DNA from: Arthrobacter sp. NtRootA1
Lineage (GTDB): Bacteria > Actinomycetota > Actinomycetes > Actinomycetales > Micrococcaceae
Assembly: GCF_019976975.1 (NCBI RefSeq)
Contig: NZ_AP024630.1
Span: forward strand, 2,604,001-2,668,000
Direction: 5' to 3'
DNA length: 64,000 bases
Every line of letters begins with the position of its first letter. Within the stretch, counting starts at the first letter, position 1. Shown here one piece after another: positions 1 to 8,873 of the stretch. Both the position numbers and the translations under genes were made by a program. The notes under the pieces were generated by a model. That model was not told the DNA's origin, did no database searches, and saw only the letters and a program-made list of their open reading frames with translations.

Positions 1-222
1 TTCGCATCCGTGGTGATTCAGTCGGCCAGGGACCTTGGCATCAGCACGGACCGCATCAACATCGACGGCGGCGCTATCGCCCTCGGGCATCCGGTCGGCG
101 CCTCGGGCGCCCGGCTGGTCCTGCACCAGGCGTTGGCGCTCCAGCGACGCGGCGGCGGGACCGGCGTCGTAGGCCTGTGCGGTGGCGGTGGGCAGGGCGA
201 TGCCCTGATTCTCAGGGCCTGA
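1..222 (+). CDS. Thiolase (acetyl-CoA acyltransferase), C-terminal part
   Basis: The reading frame is open from base 1, so the gene starts upstream of the window; about 73 C-terminal residues are visible. The piece carries the two C-terminal thiolase signatures: the [19 protein letters not shown] block, whose His belongs to the active site, and the CGGGGQGDA block, whose Cys is the catalytic acid/base. The enzyme would cleave a 3-oxoacyl-CoA with CoA. It ends 34 bp before an acyl-CoA ligase on the same strand, so the two probably share an operon for activation and beta-oxidation of an acid. The substrate cannot be read from this fragment. Confidence 0.93.
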   Translation, partial: FASVVIQSARDLGISTDRINIDGGAIALGHPVGASGARLVLHQALALQRRGGGTGVVGLCGGGGQGDALILRA

Positions 223-256
223 ACCGACAGAAATCAATAAGCAAGGACATGACACC

Positions 257-1894
257 ATGACAAACACGCCAGCCCAGAACGCCTTTGGCACCATTAACGT
301 CGCCGCTATCTTGGCCGAATCCGCAGCCCGCAGGCCTGAAGCAACGGCCCTCATCGTCGGCGGGGAAGAGACGACCTATAAGGAGCTATGGGAGCAGACC
401 CGCGCCTACGCCGGAGCCCTGCGTGAACGCGGCATCGGACCGGGCGACCCGGTCGCCGTCCTCATTCCCAATGTGGCAGATTTCGCCCGCGCCTACTACG
501 CAGTGCTCGCCCTCGGAGGGATCGTGGTCCCTGTCCACGCCTTGCTTAAGGCTGCAGAGATTGAGTTCGCACTGCGCGACAGCGGCGCAAAGTTGTTGGT
601 TTGTGCGGCGCCGCTGCTGGGAGAAGGCGCCGCGGGGGCTGGGAGGGCGGAAGTCGACGTCGTGAGCGTCATGGCGTCGGAAGGCGCCGGAGTTCCCGCG
701 CGGCTGGAGGCTGAAGCCGCTGTGGCGGTCCCTCTTGAAAGCTATGTCCCGCGCAGACCGGAGGACACGGCCACCATTCTGTACACTTCGGGGACTACAG
801 GAAAACCCAAAGGAGCCATCGGCACGCATTTCGCCCTGATGGAACAGGTCAATGTGCTATTGACCGGTACTTTCGATGTCCGGGCTGGCGATACGGTGTT
901 CGGTGGTCTGCCACTGTTCCACACCTTCGGCCAGACCTGCGTTCTCAACGCCGGCCTACGCGCCGGCGCGACAATTGTCATGTGCCCCAGATTTACGGGC
1001 GATGCCGCCGTGGAATTTATTCACAAACACGGAATCGATGTGTTCTTCGGGGTGCCGACCATGTACGCAGCCCTGCTCGAGGCTGCCAAGACCAATCCCG
1101 TCCGTCCCCGGCGGTTGCGCTACGGAATCTCCGGCGGCTCAGCACTTCCCATGGCGATTCTGGAAAAATTCCGTGATGTCTTTGGCGCCGAGATCCACGA
1201 GGGCTACGGACTTACCGAAACTTCGCCGGTGGCCAGCTTCAACCATGTGGGCACCAAGCCGCGACCCGGCACCATCGGTACCCCGATCTGGGGCGTGGAC
1301 ATTGAAATTGCACGCCCCGAGGTCACTGACAGGATCGAACTGCTGCCTGATGGCGAGCTCGGAGAACTGGTCATCCGTGGACACAATCTGTTCAAGGGCT
1401 ATCTCAACCACCCCGATGCCACCGCTGAAGCGGTCGTCAACGGTTGGTTCCGCACCGGGGACCTGGGGACAAAGGACTCGGACGGCTACCTTCGCATCCT
1501 CGACCGCAAGAAGGACATGATAATCCGGAACGGCTATAACGTTTACCCGCGTGAAATCGAGGAAGTCCTGAACGAACACCCGGAGGTGGTCAGCGTTGCT
1601 GTTTTCGGCGTTCCCCACGAGACCCGCGGGCAAGAGGTAGCAGCCGCGATTGTCCCAACCCCATGCAGCACGCTCACGGCGGAGGAACTAACCGCCTTTG
1701 CCAAGACCCGGCTGGCCGCCTACAAGTACCCCCGAATTATTGAATTCATGACAGAACTACCGTTGGGACCCAGCGGAAAGGTACTGAAACGGGAACTCGC
1801 TGCCGTCTATGGAGAGAAATCCGCTGCCGCTACCGTGTTTCATCATCTTGCCGGCTCGACGCACAGCCCCGGCGTGATTGCATGTCACTTCTGA
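257..1894 (+). CDS. Acyl-CoA synthetase (AMP-forming, class I adenylating enzyme)
   Basis: 545 residues, the usual size of a long- or medium-chain fatty acid or aromatic acid CoA ligase. In order one sees the P-loop-like ILYTSGTTGKPKGA motif (about residue 174), the GYGLTETSP motif (about 315), GWFRTGDLG (about 395), the hinge DRKKDMIIRNGYNVYPRE and, near the end, PSGKVLKREL with the catalytic Lys. All catalytic motifs look intact. It activates a carboxylic acid with ATP and CoA in the cytoplasm. The C-terminus runs about 30 residues past the PSGKVLKREL block and has no family motif. It follows the thiolase by 34 bp. The substrate class is not decidable from sequence. Confidence 0.93.
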   Translation: MTNTPAQNAFGTINVAAILAESAARRPEATALIVGGEETTYKELWEQTRAYAGALRERGIGPGDPVAVLIPNVADFARAYYAVLALGGIVVPVHALLKAAEIEFALRDSGAKLLVCAAPLLGEGAAGAGRAEVDVVSVMASEGAGVPARLEAEAAVAVPLESYVPRRPEDTATILYTSGTTGKPKGAIGTHFALMEQVNVLLTGTFDVRAGDTVFGGLPLFHTFGQTCVLNAGLRAGATIVMCPRFTGDAAVEFIHKHGIDVFFGVPTMYAALLEAAKTNPVRPRRLRYGISGGSALPMAILEKFRDVFGAEIHEGYGLTETSPVASFNHVGTKPRPGTIGTPIWGVDIEIARPEVTDRIELLPDGELGELVIRGHNLFKGYLNHPDATAEAVVNGWFRTGDLGTKDSDGYLRILDRKKDMIIRNGYNVYPREIEEVLNEHPEVVSVAVFGVPHETRGQEVAAAIVPTPCSTLTAEELTAFAKTRLAAYKYPRIIEFMTELPLGPSGKVLKRELAAVYGEKSAAATVFHHLAGSTHSPGVIACHF

Positions 1895-2041
1895 AGAGCG
1901 GCATTACTCCCGAGGAAGATGCCGCCAACCACGAAGGAACGCCCAGGTAGCAGCGAGGCGCAACGATATGACTGGCGAGAAGCGCTGGAGGTCGGGCCAG
2001 GTGTGGCTGGTGGCATGAACAATGGGAGCACGTACCGGTGC

Positions 2042-2938
2042 CTAGGATTTCTTGGCGACGTACTGCTTGGCGTGAGCCACCAGTCGGGTTGTCAGTGGCG
2101 AGGCGTTGTTGGGGAGCCAGACCAGTACCGTCGGCATGGGGAGGGACACCCCGGCAAACGGGCGCCACACAACTCCAGGTGGATCACCTGGTACCACCTG
2201 ATGCGGCGTTTTGAATGACACGCCAAGGCCGGCTGCCACCAAGCTCATCGTCGTGGCAATGCTGGGGGACCAGCGGTGTGGCCCGGGAATCATTCCGCCG
2301 TCCATTAGTTGGCCCAGTACGCGTTCACGAACGTCCGGGTCGCCATCGCGTTGTAACCAGATCAGGGCCTGGCCATTCAGATCGCTGGGGCTGATTGCTG
2401 CCAGTTGTGAAAGCGGGCTGCCGGACGGAAGAGCAACCCCCATGGGCTCGGTGTCCAGAGTCAGCACCCCGAGCCGTTCGTCGTGGGTTGGCACGGCGTG
2501 AATGAAGACGGCGTCGAACTCGCCCTCAAGAAGCTTCTGGACCCCTTCTCTTGCTGCCGCAGGTTTGACGTCCACTTCCGGTGCATTCTCGCCTGAACCC
2601 AGTCCGCTGAGAAGCTCCGCCAGCAGCGGGTAGCCGACGCCCACAGCCACGCCCAGTTTGAGGGTGCCCAGCGGAGGGTTGCGTAGTTCTTCCATTGCTG
2701 CCGCTGCGGCGTCGTGGGCCTCAATAATGTGGACGGCTTCCTCCTGGAGACGCCGGCCAGCGTCGGTGAGGGCAACGTGATTGTGGGTCCGGTCAACGAG
2801 CCGGATTCCCAAGCCTTTTTCCAAGGCTTTGAGCTCTTGGCTCAGTGCGGGCTGGGCGATGTGGAGGCGGGCGGCGGCTTTACCGAAGTGCAGTTCCTCG
2901 GCCAGTACAAGGAATCGCCGAAGTTGGCGGAGCTCCAT
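2042..2938 (-). CDS. LysR-family transcriptional regulator
   Basis: 298 residues, typical LysR length. The N-terminus (MELRQLRRFLVLAEELHFGK, then AAARLHIAQPALSQ) is the classical winged helix-turn-helix of the family, followed by a linker helix and a periplasmic-binding-like effector domain from about residue 90. It is divergent from the alpha/beta hydrolase that starts 110 bp away, the usual arrangement for a LysR protein controlling its neighbour. It is also convergent with the acyl-CoA ligase, so the inducer could be an acid from either module. The effector is unknown. Confidence 0.93.
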   Translation of the reverse strand: MELRQLRRFLVLAEELHFGKAAARLHIAQPALSQELKALEKGLGIRLVDRTHNHVALTDAGRRLQEEAVHIIEAHDAAAAAMEELRNPPLGTLKLGVAVGVGYPLLAELLSGLGSGENAPEVDVKPAAAREGVQKLLEGEFDAVFIHAVPTHDERLGVLTLDTEPMGVALPSGSPLSQLAAISPSDLNGQALIWLQRDGDPDVRERVLGQLMDGGMIPGPHRWSPSIATTMSLVAAGLGVSFKTPHQVVPGDPPGVVWRPFAGVSLPMPTVLVWLPNNASPLTTRLVAHAKQYVAKKS

Positions 2939-3048
2939 GGCTCATCATAAGAATTTGCGATCGTCCGAGTCCATACCGGTCTTGGACGGCAGGGTGCGTC
3001 CCGGCGTCCAATGAAAGGACAGATCATCCCTTCAGAAAGGTCAGGACA

Positions 3049-3849
3049 ATGGGCACAATTGACGGCGCCGCCTTGGTGGAGGCCAGTGGCGCGACGTTCC
3101 ACGTTGACGTGGCGGGAAAGGGAACGCCGGTTCTCCTGGTCCCCGGCGCTGGAGGCGACGCCAGGCAATACGGGGAACTGGCCCAGGTATTGGCGCAAAA
3201 CCACACTGTCATCAGCTATGACCGCAGGAACAACGGACGCAGTTCACAGCAACCGGACTGGTCGGAGACCTCGGTGGACCAGCACGCGGGAGACGTCATT
3301 GCCTTGTTGGAAATGCTCGGGACGCCACCATGCGTCGTTTTCGGCAACAGCACCGGGGCCCTGATTGCATTGGCCGCTGCGCTGAAGGCGCCTGGCCGTT
3401 TTACCGGCGTCGTGCTGCACGAACCGGCGTTGCTGGGTGTTCTGACCCATCCTGACGACGCCATGGCCTCGGTGCAGCCGGTGATTGCGGCCGGTGTGGA
3501 AGCCGGTGGACTTGCGGGGGGCGCCGAGGCGTTCGTCCAGTTCGCCGCCGACGATGCCGCCGCTCTCCTGCCGCCGGAATTTCTCGAAGACCTGCGGAAA
3601 AACGCCAGGGTACTGCTGGAAGCGGAGTTTGGAGCGTTCGCTGCATGGCGGCCCGAGCCGGAGTCCTTGGCCAAAATGAGCACGCCGCTGACCATCCTCA
3701 GTGCCGAGCAGACAGCGCCGTTCTTCGTGGAAGCTGCCCAGTGGATAGCCTCCCATGCCGGAGTCAGCCGCCGGACGGTGCCTGGCGGACACATGGGCTT
3801 CCTGAGCCATCCCGGGGAAATCGCTAAGGAAATCGACGCGGGGTCGTAG
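3049..3849 (+). CDS. Alpha/beta-fold hydrolase
   Basis: 266 residues from the ATG at 3049, chosen because an AAAGG ribosome-binding site lies 8-9 bases upstream and because homology to the fold starts right there. The frame remains open upstream, but that part overlaps the LysR gene. The oxyanion region (VLLVPGAGGDARQYG), the nucleophile elbow FGNSTGA and the C-terminal catalytic His in GGHMGF are all visible. Catalytic triad hydrolases of this size cleave esters, lactones or C-C bonds. It is divergent from the LysR gene, which probably regulates it. The substrate is unknown. Confidence 0.88.
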   Translation: MGTIDGAALVEASGATFHVDVAGKGTPVLLVPGAGGDARQYGELAQVLAQNHTVISYDRRNNGRSSQQPDWSETSVDQHAGDVIALLEMLGTPPCVVFGNSTGALIALAAALKAPGRFTGVVLHEPALLGVLTHPDDAMASVQPVIAAGVEAGGLAGGAEAFVQFAADDAAALLPPEFLEDLRKNARVLLEAEFGAFAAWRPEPESLAKMSTPLTILSAEQTAPFFVEAAQWIASHAGVSRRTVPGGHMGFLSHPGEIAKEIDAGS

Positions 3850-3997
3850 TCAATCCGTAAGCGCGATCGGGCAATCCCAATTTGGCGCCACGGTCGGCGG
3901 ACGAAGGCGTTACATGAGGTCTATTGCTAGGTTAACCGCGGGGCCGGGTTTGGGCCCGTAGTTGCTACCGCGTCGGCCTAGCCAGGAATGAGCCTCA

Positions 3998-5299
3998 ATG
4001 AACTCCTCGTCACTACGTAAGAGGCTTCCTGCCGTTTTGTGCGGATGGTCGTTGACATGGGGCGGGGCAATCGCGGCCCTGCTCGCAGCCGGCGTAGTGG
4101 GTGTCGGCACAGCCCCCGCGACGGCGGCGGAGGCTCGCCCCCTGCACCATATTGATATGGACGGAATCGTATCCATGGTGGGAATGCCGTACGTTGGCTC
4201 AGAGCTTCGAATGGGTGCTCCGGCGGAATTCGCGGGCTGCGATAAGACCGAGGCAGCGCCTAATGGTTACACGATTGAATGGCTGAGCAACGGCACCCCG
4301 CTTCCCGCCGAACGTCAGGTTGAACCTCTCACCATTCTGCCGGAGGACCGCGGGAATCGCCTTTCCTTCAATGTCTACGCCACGACTCCGGAAAAACAAC
4401 AGTGCGGTGATTCGGCCCGGGGCGGTGAGAACACACTGTTACACAGCAAGGAGACGGCGCCTATTGCGGCCTCCAACCGGGCCATGGGCTGGACTGGGCG
4501 GGGGAACTTCGAGCTGATCGGCCGCACGGACGATGGGGAACTGGTCCTGTATCCACGGACTTATACCTATGGCCTGGGAGCGTGCGACGTCGGGCTTTGC
4601 CCGAGCTACGAAACGGCGCGGTGGGACGAACCAAGGGTCGTGGGCACCGGGTGGAATGTCTTCAATATCGTGTTCTCGCCGGGTGATTTCGACGGCGATG
4701 GCAAGAACGACATCCTTGCCCGCGACGCCCGGGGAGACCTCTATCTATATCCGGGTGACGGCCACGGAGGCTGGTTGGGCAGGTCTGTCGTCGGCACGGG
4801 CTGGAACATTTTCGACTCGATCGTTGGCCCTGGTGATTTTGATGGGGACACCGTCAACGACGTGCTCGCCCGCGACGCTGAGGGTGAACTCCACCTGTAT
4901 CCAGGTGATGGCGGCGGCGGCTGGAAACAATCGCAGGTGGTGGGCACCGGCTGGCAGGTTTTTGACAAGATCATTGCCTCCGGCGACTTAAGCGGGGACG
5001 GTGACGTGGACATCCTTGGTCGTGACTACGCCGGCTACATGCACGAATACCGCTCCGACGGCCAAGGAGGCTGGGAAGGGGCCGGTACTTGGGGCCCTGG
5101 CTGGGAAGTGATGTCCGAGGTCATCGGGGCCGGTAGCTACACTCACAACCTGGGCGAGGCAGTGCATTGGGGACACACGGTGACCCGAAACGACACCATC
5201 GCCATCAACCCGGACGGGGATCTGCTCAAGTATTCCGGTTTCGTTCCGACAGCTGAACCGATCGGCACTGGCTGGAACATCTTCCGCTCGCTCATCTAA
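3998..5299 (+). CDS. Secreted VCBS/FG-GAP repeat protein
   Basis: 433 residues. The N-terminus has a basic stretch, a hydrophobic core and an APATAA-type cleavage site around residue 44, a clear Sec signal peptide. Residues 50-150 resemble the Ig-like segment often placed before such repeats. From about residue 214 there are three close copies, and a fourth more degenerate one, of a 50-residue unit. Each unit begins with a (V/T)GTGW element followed by a calcium-binding-like GDFDGDG loop and a DI/VLARDA strand, as in VCBS/FG-GAP beta-propeller proteins. No catalytic domain is seen, so it is probably an extracellular binding protein or the remnant of a larger secreted enzyme family. Neighbours give no function. 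Confidence 0.85.
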   Translation: MNSSSLRKRLPAVLCGWSLTWGGAIAALLAAGVVGVGTAPATAAEARPLHHIDMDGIVSMVGMPYVGSELRMGAPAEFAGCDKTEAAPNGYTIEWLSNGTPLPAERQVEPLTILPEDRGNRLSFNVYATTPEKQQCGDSARGGENTLLHSKETAPIAASNRAMGWTGRGNFELIGRTDDGELVLYPRTYTYGLGACDVGLCPSYETARWDEPRVVGTGWNVFNIVFSPGDFDGDGKNDILARDARGDLYLYPGDGHGGWLGRSVVGTGWNIFDSIVGPGDFDGDTVNDVLARDAEGELHLYPGDGGGGWKQSQVVGTGWQVFDKIIASGDLSGDGDVDILGRDYAGYMHEYRSDGQGGWEGAGTWGPGWEVMSEVIGAGSYTHNLGEAVHWGHTVTRNDTIAINPDGDLLKYSGFVPTAEPIGTGWNIFRSLI

Positions 5300-5338
5300 G
5301 CCGAAACATCCCATTCCACGGCTTGCCGCCGTCTCACA

Positions 5339-5354
5339 ACACGAGGAATCGTGT
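5339..5354. repeat. Inverted repeat ACACGA-N4-TCGTGT
   Basis: Perfect 6-bp arms separated by ggaa, 40 bp downstream of the VCBS gene and about 140 bp upstream of the DUF3311/symporter pair. No T-tract follows, so it is more likely a regulator-binding site than a terminator. No regulator gene adjoins it. Confidence 0.35.
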
Positions 5355-5483
5355 CGCACAATGCGGAGGCCGATCGGAAGAAAGGCAGCAGCCTTCTGAT
5401 AGGCCGATGAAGTCTTCCCGAGCCGGACAGACAGCGGTACAAAAGAGGTAGGAGGACATGTTCGCCCTCCACGTGTGGTTGAC

Positions 5484-5490
5484 AAGGAGG
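5484..5490 (+). promoter_or_regulatory. Strong Shine-Dalgarno AAGGAGG deciding a GTG start
   Basis: AAGGAGG ends 6 bases before the GTG at 5497. An upstream in-frame ATG at 5458 has no comparable site close by, so 5497 is taken as the start of the DUF3311 protein. Confidence 0.75.
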
Positions 5491-5496
5491 TCGTCG

Positions 5497-5844
5497 GTGT
5501 CCGATCAAAAAGGTGCGGGTCCGGATCAGGGCCCCTTACCCGCTGTTCCGCCGGGCGGACAGCCAACCCGAGAGACGCCAACCAGAGGGCCGGCGAGGCC
5601 GTTGCCCTACGTGGCGGCTGGCGTACTGTTGGCCATCGCAATCGTGCTCCCACTCATGCCGCAGCTGTACTCCGTCGATGCGCCCCGCCTAGGCGGTATG
5701 CCCTTCTTCTACTGGTATCAGTTGCTCTGGGTGCCCATCTCGGCAGGCCTTAGCGGCATCGCCTACTGGCTAGTCAGTACGGAGGATCGACGACGGCGGG
5801 CAGCGGCCCGCGCGGGTAACGGAAACGGAGGGAATCGGCCATGA
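5497..5844 (+). CDS. DUF3311-type small membrane protein, symporter partner
   Basis: 115 residues from the GTG at 5497. After a Pro/Gly-rich, Arg-containing N-terminus there are two hydrophobic segments (about residues 38-58 and 70-95), the second with the PFFYWYQLLWVP-type motif typical of DUF3311 proteins. These are known companions of sodium/solute symporters of the MctP monocarboxylate permease type. The stop codon overlaps the ATG of the symporter (ATGA), so the two are translationally coupled and the protein is probably a small accessory subunit in the cytoplasmic membrane. The exact role of the family is not established. Confidence 0.82.
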   Translation: MSDQKGAGPDQGPLPAVPPGGQPTRETPTRGPARPLPYVAAGVLLAIAIVLPLMPQLYSVDAPRLGGMPFFYWYQLLWVPISAGLSGIAYWLVSTEDRRRRAAARAGNGNGGNRP

Positions 5845-7511
5845 ACGGACGCGAGATCAATTGGATCGCCCTCATCGTCGTCATCGTGCTGTTCGTGGTT
5901 GTCGCCGTCATGGGCTTCCTGGCCGCTCGGTGGCGCAAGGCGGACGATGGGCTCCACAGCCTCGATGAATGGGGGCTGGGCGGTCGCGGCTTCGGGACGT
6001 GGATCACGTGGTTCCTGCTGGGCGGCGACCTCTATACCGCCTACACCTTCGTGGCCGTGCCTGCAGCGATGTGGGCCACGGGCGCGGTGACGGGCTTCTT
6101 CGCCGTGCCGTACACGATCGTCCTTTACCCGATCATCTTCATCATCATGAGCCGGCTGTGGTCCGTTTCCCACAGACACGGGTACGTCACATCCGCGGAC
6201 TTCGTTGGCGGTCGGTACGGGAGCCGGTGGTTGTCACTCGCCGTCGCCGTTACCGGCATCGTCGCGACGATGCCGTACATCGCCCTTCAACTTGTGGGCA
6301 TCAAGGCCGTCCTCACAGTGCTCGGCCTCGGCAGCTCGGAGAACATGCTCTTGACGGACCTGCCGCTCATCCTCGCATTCGTCGTGCTGGCCGCTTACAC
6401 CTACACATCCGGTTTGCGGGCTCCGGCCATGATCGCCGTCGTCAAAGACCTGCTCATCTACCTTTCCGTCATCGTGGCGGTCATATACCTTCCCATCAAG
6501 TTCGGCGGCTGGGACACGATCTTCGGTGCTGCGGAAACCAAGCTGGGCACAGTGAACCAGGCAACGGGCAAGCCGGCCGGGGTGTTCATCCCGGGCGGCG
6601 CCAACTACTCCGCTTATTGGAGCCTGGCGCTCGGCTCGGCCTTGGCGCTCTTCATGTACCCGCACTCGGTGACTGGCGTGCTCGCCTCGAAGGGCCGCAA
6701 CACGATCCGACGCAACGCAGCCATACTGCCGCTTTATTCGCTCATGCTCGGGTTCCTCGCGCTGCTCGGTTATGTGGCCATCAAAGCCGGCACCAAGCCG
6801 ACGGACCTCGACGGATCGGTTAATCCCCAACTCGTGGTCCCGCAGTTGTTCCTGGACCACTTCCCTGCATGGTTCGCCGGGGTTGCCCTCGCGGCCATCG
6901 CCATCGGCGCCCTGGTGCCGGCGGCCATCATGTCCATTGCCGCGGCGAACCTGTTCACGCGCAACGTCTACCGGGACTTCATCCGGCCCGACGTTGACGC
7001 AAAGACGGAGGCGAGCGTCTCCAAGATCGTCTCGCTGGTGGTCAAGGTAGGCGCGCTCATCTTCGTCGTCGCCATGGACCAGACCACCGCGATCAACTTG
7101 CAGCTGCTGGGCGGCATCTGGATCCTCCAGACGTTCCCGGCCGTCGTCGCCGGGCTATACACGCGATGGTTTGACCGCTGGGCGCTGCTTGCCGGATGGG
7201 CGGTTGGCATAGCCTTCGGTACGGTCTCGGCCTACAACGTCCTCAACCCGGTGACCCACGCCCACTTTGGTGGATCCGTCGCACCCATCCCGGGAACGGA
7301 TTTCAGCGTGTATATCGCCATTACGGCCTTCGCACTCAACCTCATCGTCGCCGCTGTCCTAACCTTGGTGCTGCGCGCGCTGAAGGTGCCGGAAGGGCAG
7401 GACAAGACCCGGCCATCAGATTATGGCGCCGATGAAACCGATCCGAAGGTTGCCGAGATCGAGCGGACGCATCGTTTCGTGGAGCCAGGAGGCGCGCCCC
7501 CGGTGCCGTGA
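5841..7511 (+). CDS. Sodium:solute symporter (SSS family), MctP-like
   Basis: 556 residues with about 13 hydrophobic segments, the normal architecture of the solute:sodium symporter family. The early GGRGFGTW region and the GLRAPAMIAVVKD segment near residue 190 are typical of the subgroup that travels with DUF3311 proteins, whose characterised member MctP takes up monocarboxylates such as lactate, pyruvate or alanine. The hydrophilic tail of about 40 residues is cytoplasmic. It overlaps the preceding gene by 4 bp and the following small gene by 4 bp (GTGA) if that gene uses its first start. The substrate is inferred to be a small organic acid. Confidence 0.88.
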   Translation: MNGREINWIALIVVIVLFVVVAVMGFLAARWRKADDGLHSLDEWGLGGRGFGTWITWFLLGGDLYTAYTFVAVPAAMWATGAVTGFFAVPYTIVLYPIIFIIMSRLWSVSHRHGYVTSADFVGGRYGSRWLSLAVAVTGIVATMPYIALQLVGIKAVLTVLGLGSSENMLLTDLPLILAFVVLAAYTYTSGLRAPAMIAVVKDLLIYLSVIVAVIYLPIKFGGWDTIFGAAETKLGTVNQATGKPAGVFIPGGANYSAYWSLALGSALALFMYPHSVTGVLASKGRNTIRRNAAILPLYSLMLGFLALLGYVAIKAGTKPTDLDGSVNPQLVVPQLFLDHFPAWFAGVALAAIAIGALVPAAIMSIAAANLFTRNVYRDFIRPDVDAKTEASVSKIVSLVVKVGALIFVVAMDQTTAINLQLLGGIWILQTFPAVVAGLYTRWFDRWALLAGWAVGIAFGTVSAYNVLNPVTHAHFGGSVAPIPGTDFSVYIAITAFALNLIVAAVLTLVLRALKVPEGQDKTRPSDYGADETDPKVAEIERTHRFVEPGGAPPVP

Positions 7512-7873
7512 GGCAGACTGACCTCATGCCAATCGTCGATCTCCCGATATCCGTACTCTCCCAGGAATCCATCGAGCGCACCCGACCGCACCTTGATCCT
7601 GAACGGGTGCGGTACTACGCCGAGCATCTCGATGAAGCAATGCCAGTGGTCGTGTTCGATATTGACGGCGACCTGCTGCTGGCAGACGGCTATCATCGCC
7701 TCGCAGCTGCCCAGCAACTAGGTCGGACAACGCTGAAAGCCGATGTGCGAAAGGGACAACGGCGTGATGCCCTGCAACTCGCAATAGACGTCGCACAACA
7801 ACAGCGCCCGCTGACCAAACAGCAAATTCTTGATGCCATCGCACGGCGGGGGAGGCCGGTCAGCGAGGGGTGA
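7508..7873 (+). CDS. ParB/sulfiredoxin-like nuclease-domain protein
   Basis: 121 residues from a GTG overlapping the symporter stop; an in-frame ATG at 7526 (MPIVDLPISVL) is equally likely. The core has the ParB N-terminal-like fold signature: a short beta strand, PVVVFDIDGDLLLADGYHR, then an alanine-rich helix. The D-G-x-H-R motif is the phosphate-binding element of ParB/Srx-like domains. There is no helix-turn-helix or segregation domain, so it is not a chromosome-partition ParB. Such stand-alone proteins occur widely with unknown function. It may be a DNA-binding or nucleotide-dependent accessory protein, and the symporter neighbour gives little help. Confidence 0.72.
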   Translation: MRQTDLMPIVDLPISVLSQESIERTRPHLDPERVRYYAEHLDEAMPVVVFDIDGDLLLADGYHRLAAAQQLGRTTLKADVRKGQRRDALQLAIDVAQQQRPLTKQQILDAIARRGRPVSEG

Positions 7874-7898
7874 ACACTCGATGAGGAGAAGCTGGAGA

Positions 7899-8873
7899 CT
7901 AGAGTGCTACCGTGCGGAACCCACAGTTGCCGCTTGAGGACTCGGGGGTGTTCGATGTGCGGGCTGCGACGCGGTACCTATTGCAGTAAGAGTCATGGCA
8001 GAGGTACGAACCCCCGCGCATAACTCGACCCGCTCCGATGGTAGGGCCTTTCGGGTTCTCTGCGGGGGAGTTGCGGTAGTACTTGGGGAGGAACCAGTCT
8101 GCGCACCATTCCCAGACGTTCCCGGCCACCTCAAAGAGGCCGTATCCGTTGGCTGGGAAGGACTTGACCGGGGCAGTACCGAGGTACCCGTCATCAGCGG
8201 TATTGATTGTGGGGAAGGTGCCCTGCCAAATATTGCACTGATGTTCCCCCTGCGGGGTGAGTTCGTTGCCCCACGCGTATCTTTTTCCTTGGAGTCCGCC
8301 TCGAGCGGCGTACTCCCATTCGGCCTCCGTTGGCAGGCGGCGTCCTGCCCACTGGCAGTAGGCGAGAGCGTCGTTGTGAGAGACATGGACCACCGGATGG
8401 TCGGCAACGTCTTCCCAACGTGAGTCCGGGCCGGTGGGATGGGCCCAGTCTGCTCCGCGGATGTTCAACCACCAGGGTGCCCCGGCAGCGACACCCAGAA
8501 CGTCCTGCTTCCGTGCTGTCGCGAGGAGGTGGAACACTGCTGACGATCCGAACGTTTCGGCTTCTGTAGAAAAACCTGTGTCAGCAACGAAGGCCGCGAA
8601 CTTTTCATTGGTGACAGCGGTGACGTCCATGACGAACGTGTCGAGGTGGACTTCATGAGCGGGTGATTCGCCGTCGTTTGGATACCCTTCCCCGAACCCA
8701 TCGCCCATCATGTACGTTCCACTGGGGATATGGATTTCCTCGTGAGCGGGTTTTGCCGATCCGGTCGACACCGGTGCAGCGCGGACCGCCTGGGGAGCAG
8801 CAGAGTGGACACTGGCTGTGCAGCAGCTGTGGCCGGGATCCGGGACTGAGTTGGTAGTTGATAGTTGGATCAT
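7899..8873 (-). CDS. Formylglycine-generating enzyme (sulfatase-maturating, aerobic type)
   Basis: 324 residues. It converts the Cys of the CxPxR motif of type I sulfatases to formylglycine, using oxygen and copper. The GGSYLCHDSYCNRYR segment contains the two catalytic cysteines, Cys292 and Cys297, and the surrounding blocks (FGSSAVFHL, RLPTEAEWEYAARGG, GNVWEWCADWF) match actinobacterial FGE as I remember the Streptomyces enzyme. There is no signal peptide, so it acts in the cytosol on nascent sulfatases. A vicinal Cys-Cys pair sits at residues 17-18 in a non-conserved N-terminal extension. Its ATG overlaps the PadR stop codon (ATGA), in an operon that begins with a sulfatase. Confidence 0.95.
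   Translation of the reverse strand: MIQLSTTNSVPDPGHSCCTASVHSAAPQAVRAAPVSTGSAKPAHEEIHIPSGTYMMGDGFGEGYPNDGESPAHEVHLDTFVMDVTAVTNEKFAAFVADTGFSTEAETFGSSAVFHLLATARKQDVLGVAAGAPWWLNIRGADWAHPTGPDSRWEDVADHPVVHVSHNDALAYCQWAGRRLPTEAEWEYAARGGLQGKRYAWGNELTPQGEHQCNIWQGTFPTINTADDGYLGTAPVKSFPANGYGLFEVAGNVWEWCADWFLPKYYRNSPAENPKGPTIGAGRVMRGGSYLCHDSYCNRYRVAARTSNTPESSSGNCGFRTVAL

Noticed and set aside
1895..2041. Possible short genes between the acyl-CoA ligase and the LysR gene
   Set aside because: Open frames here are in antisense or chance frames of a convergent gap with no ribosome-binding site or recognisable product.
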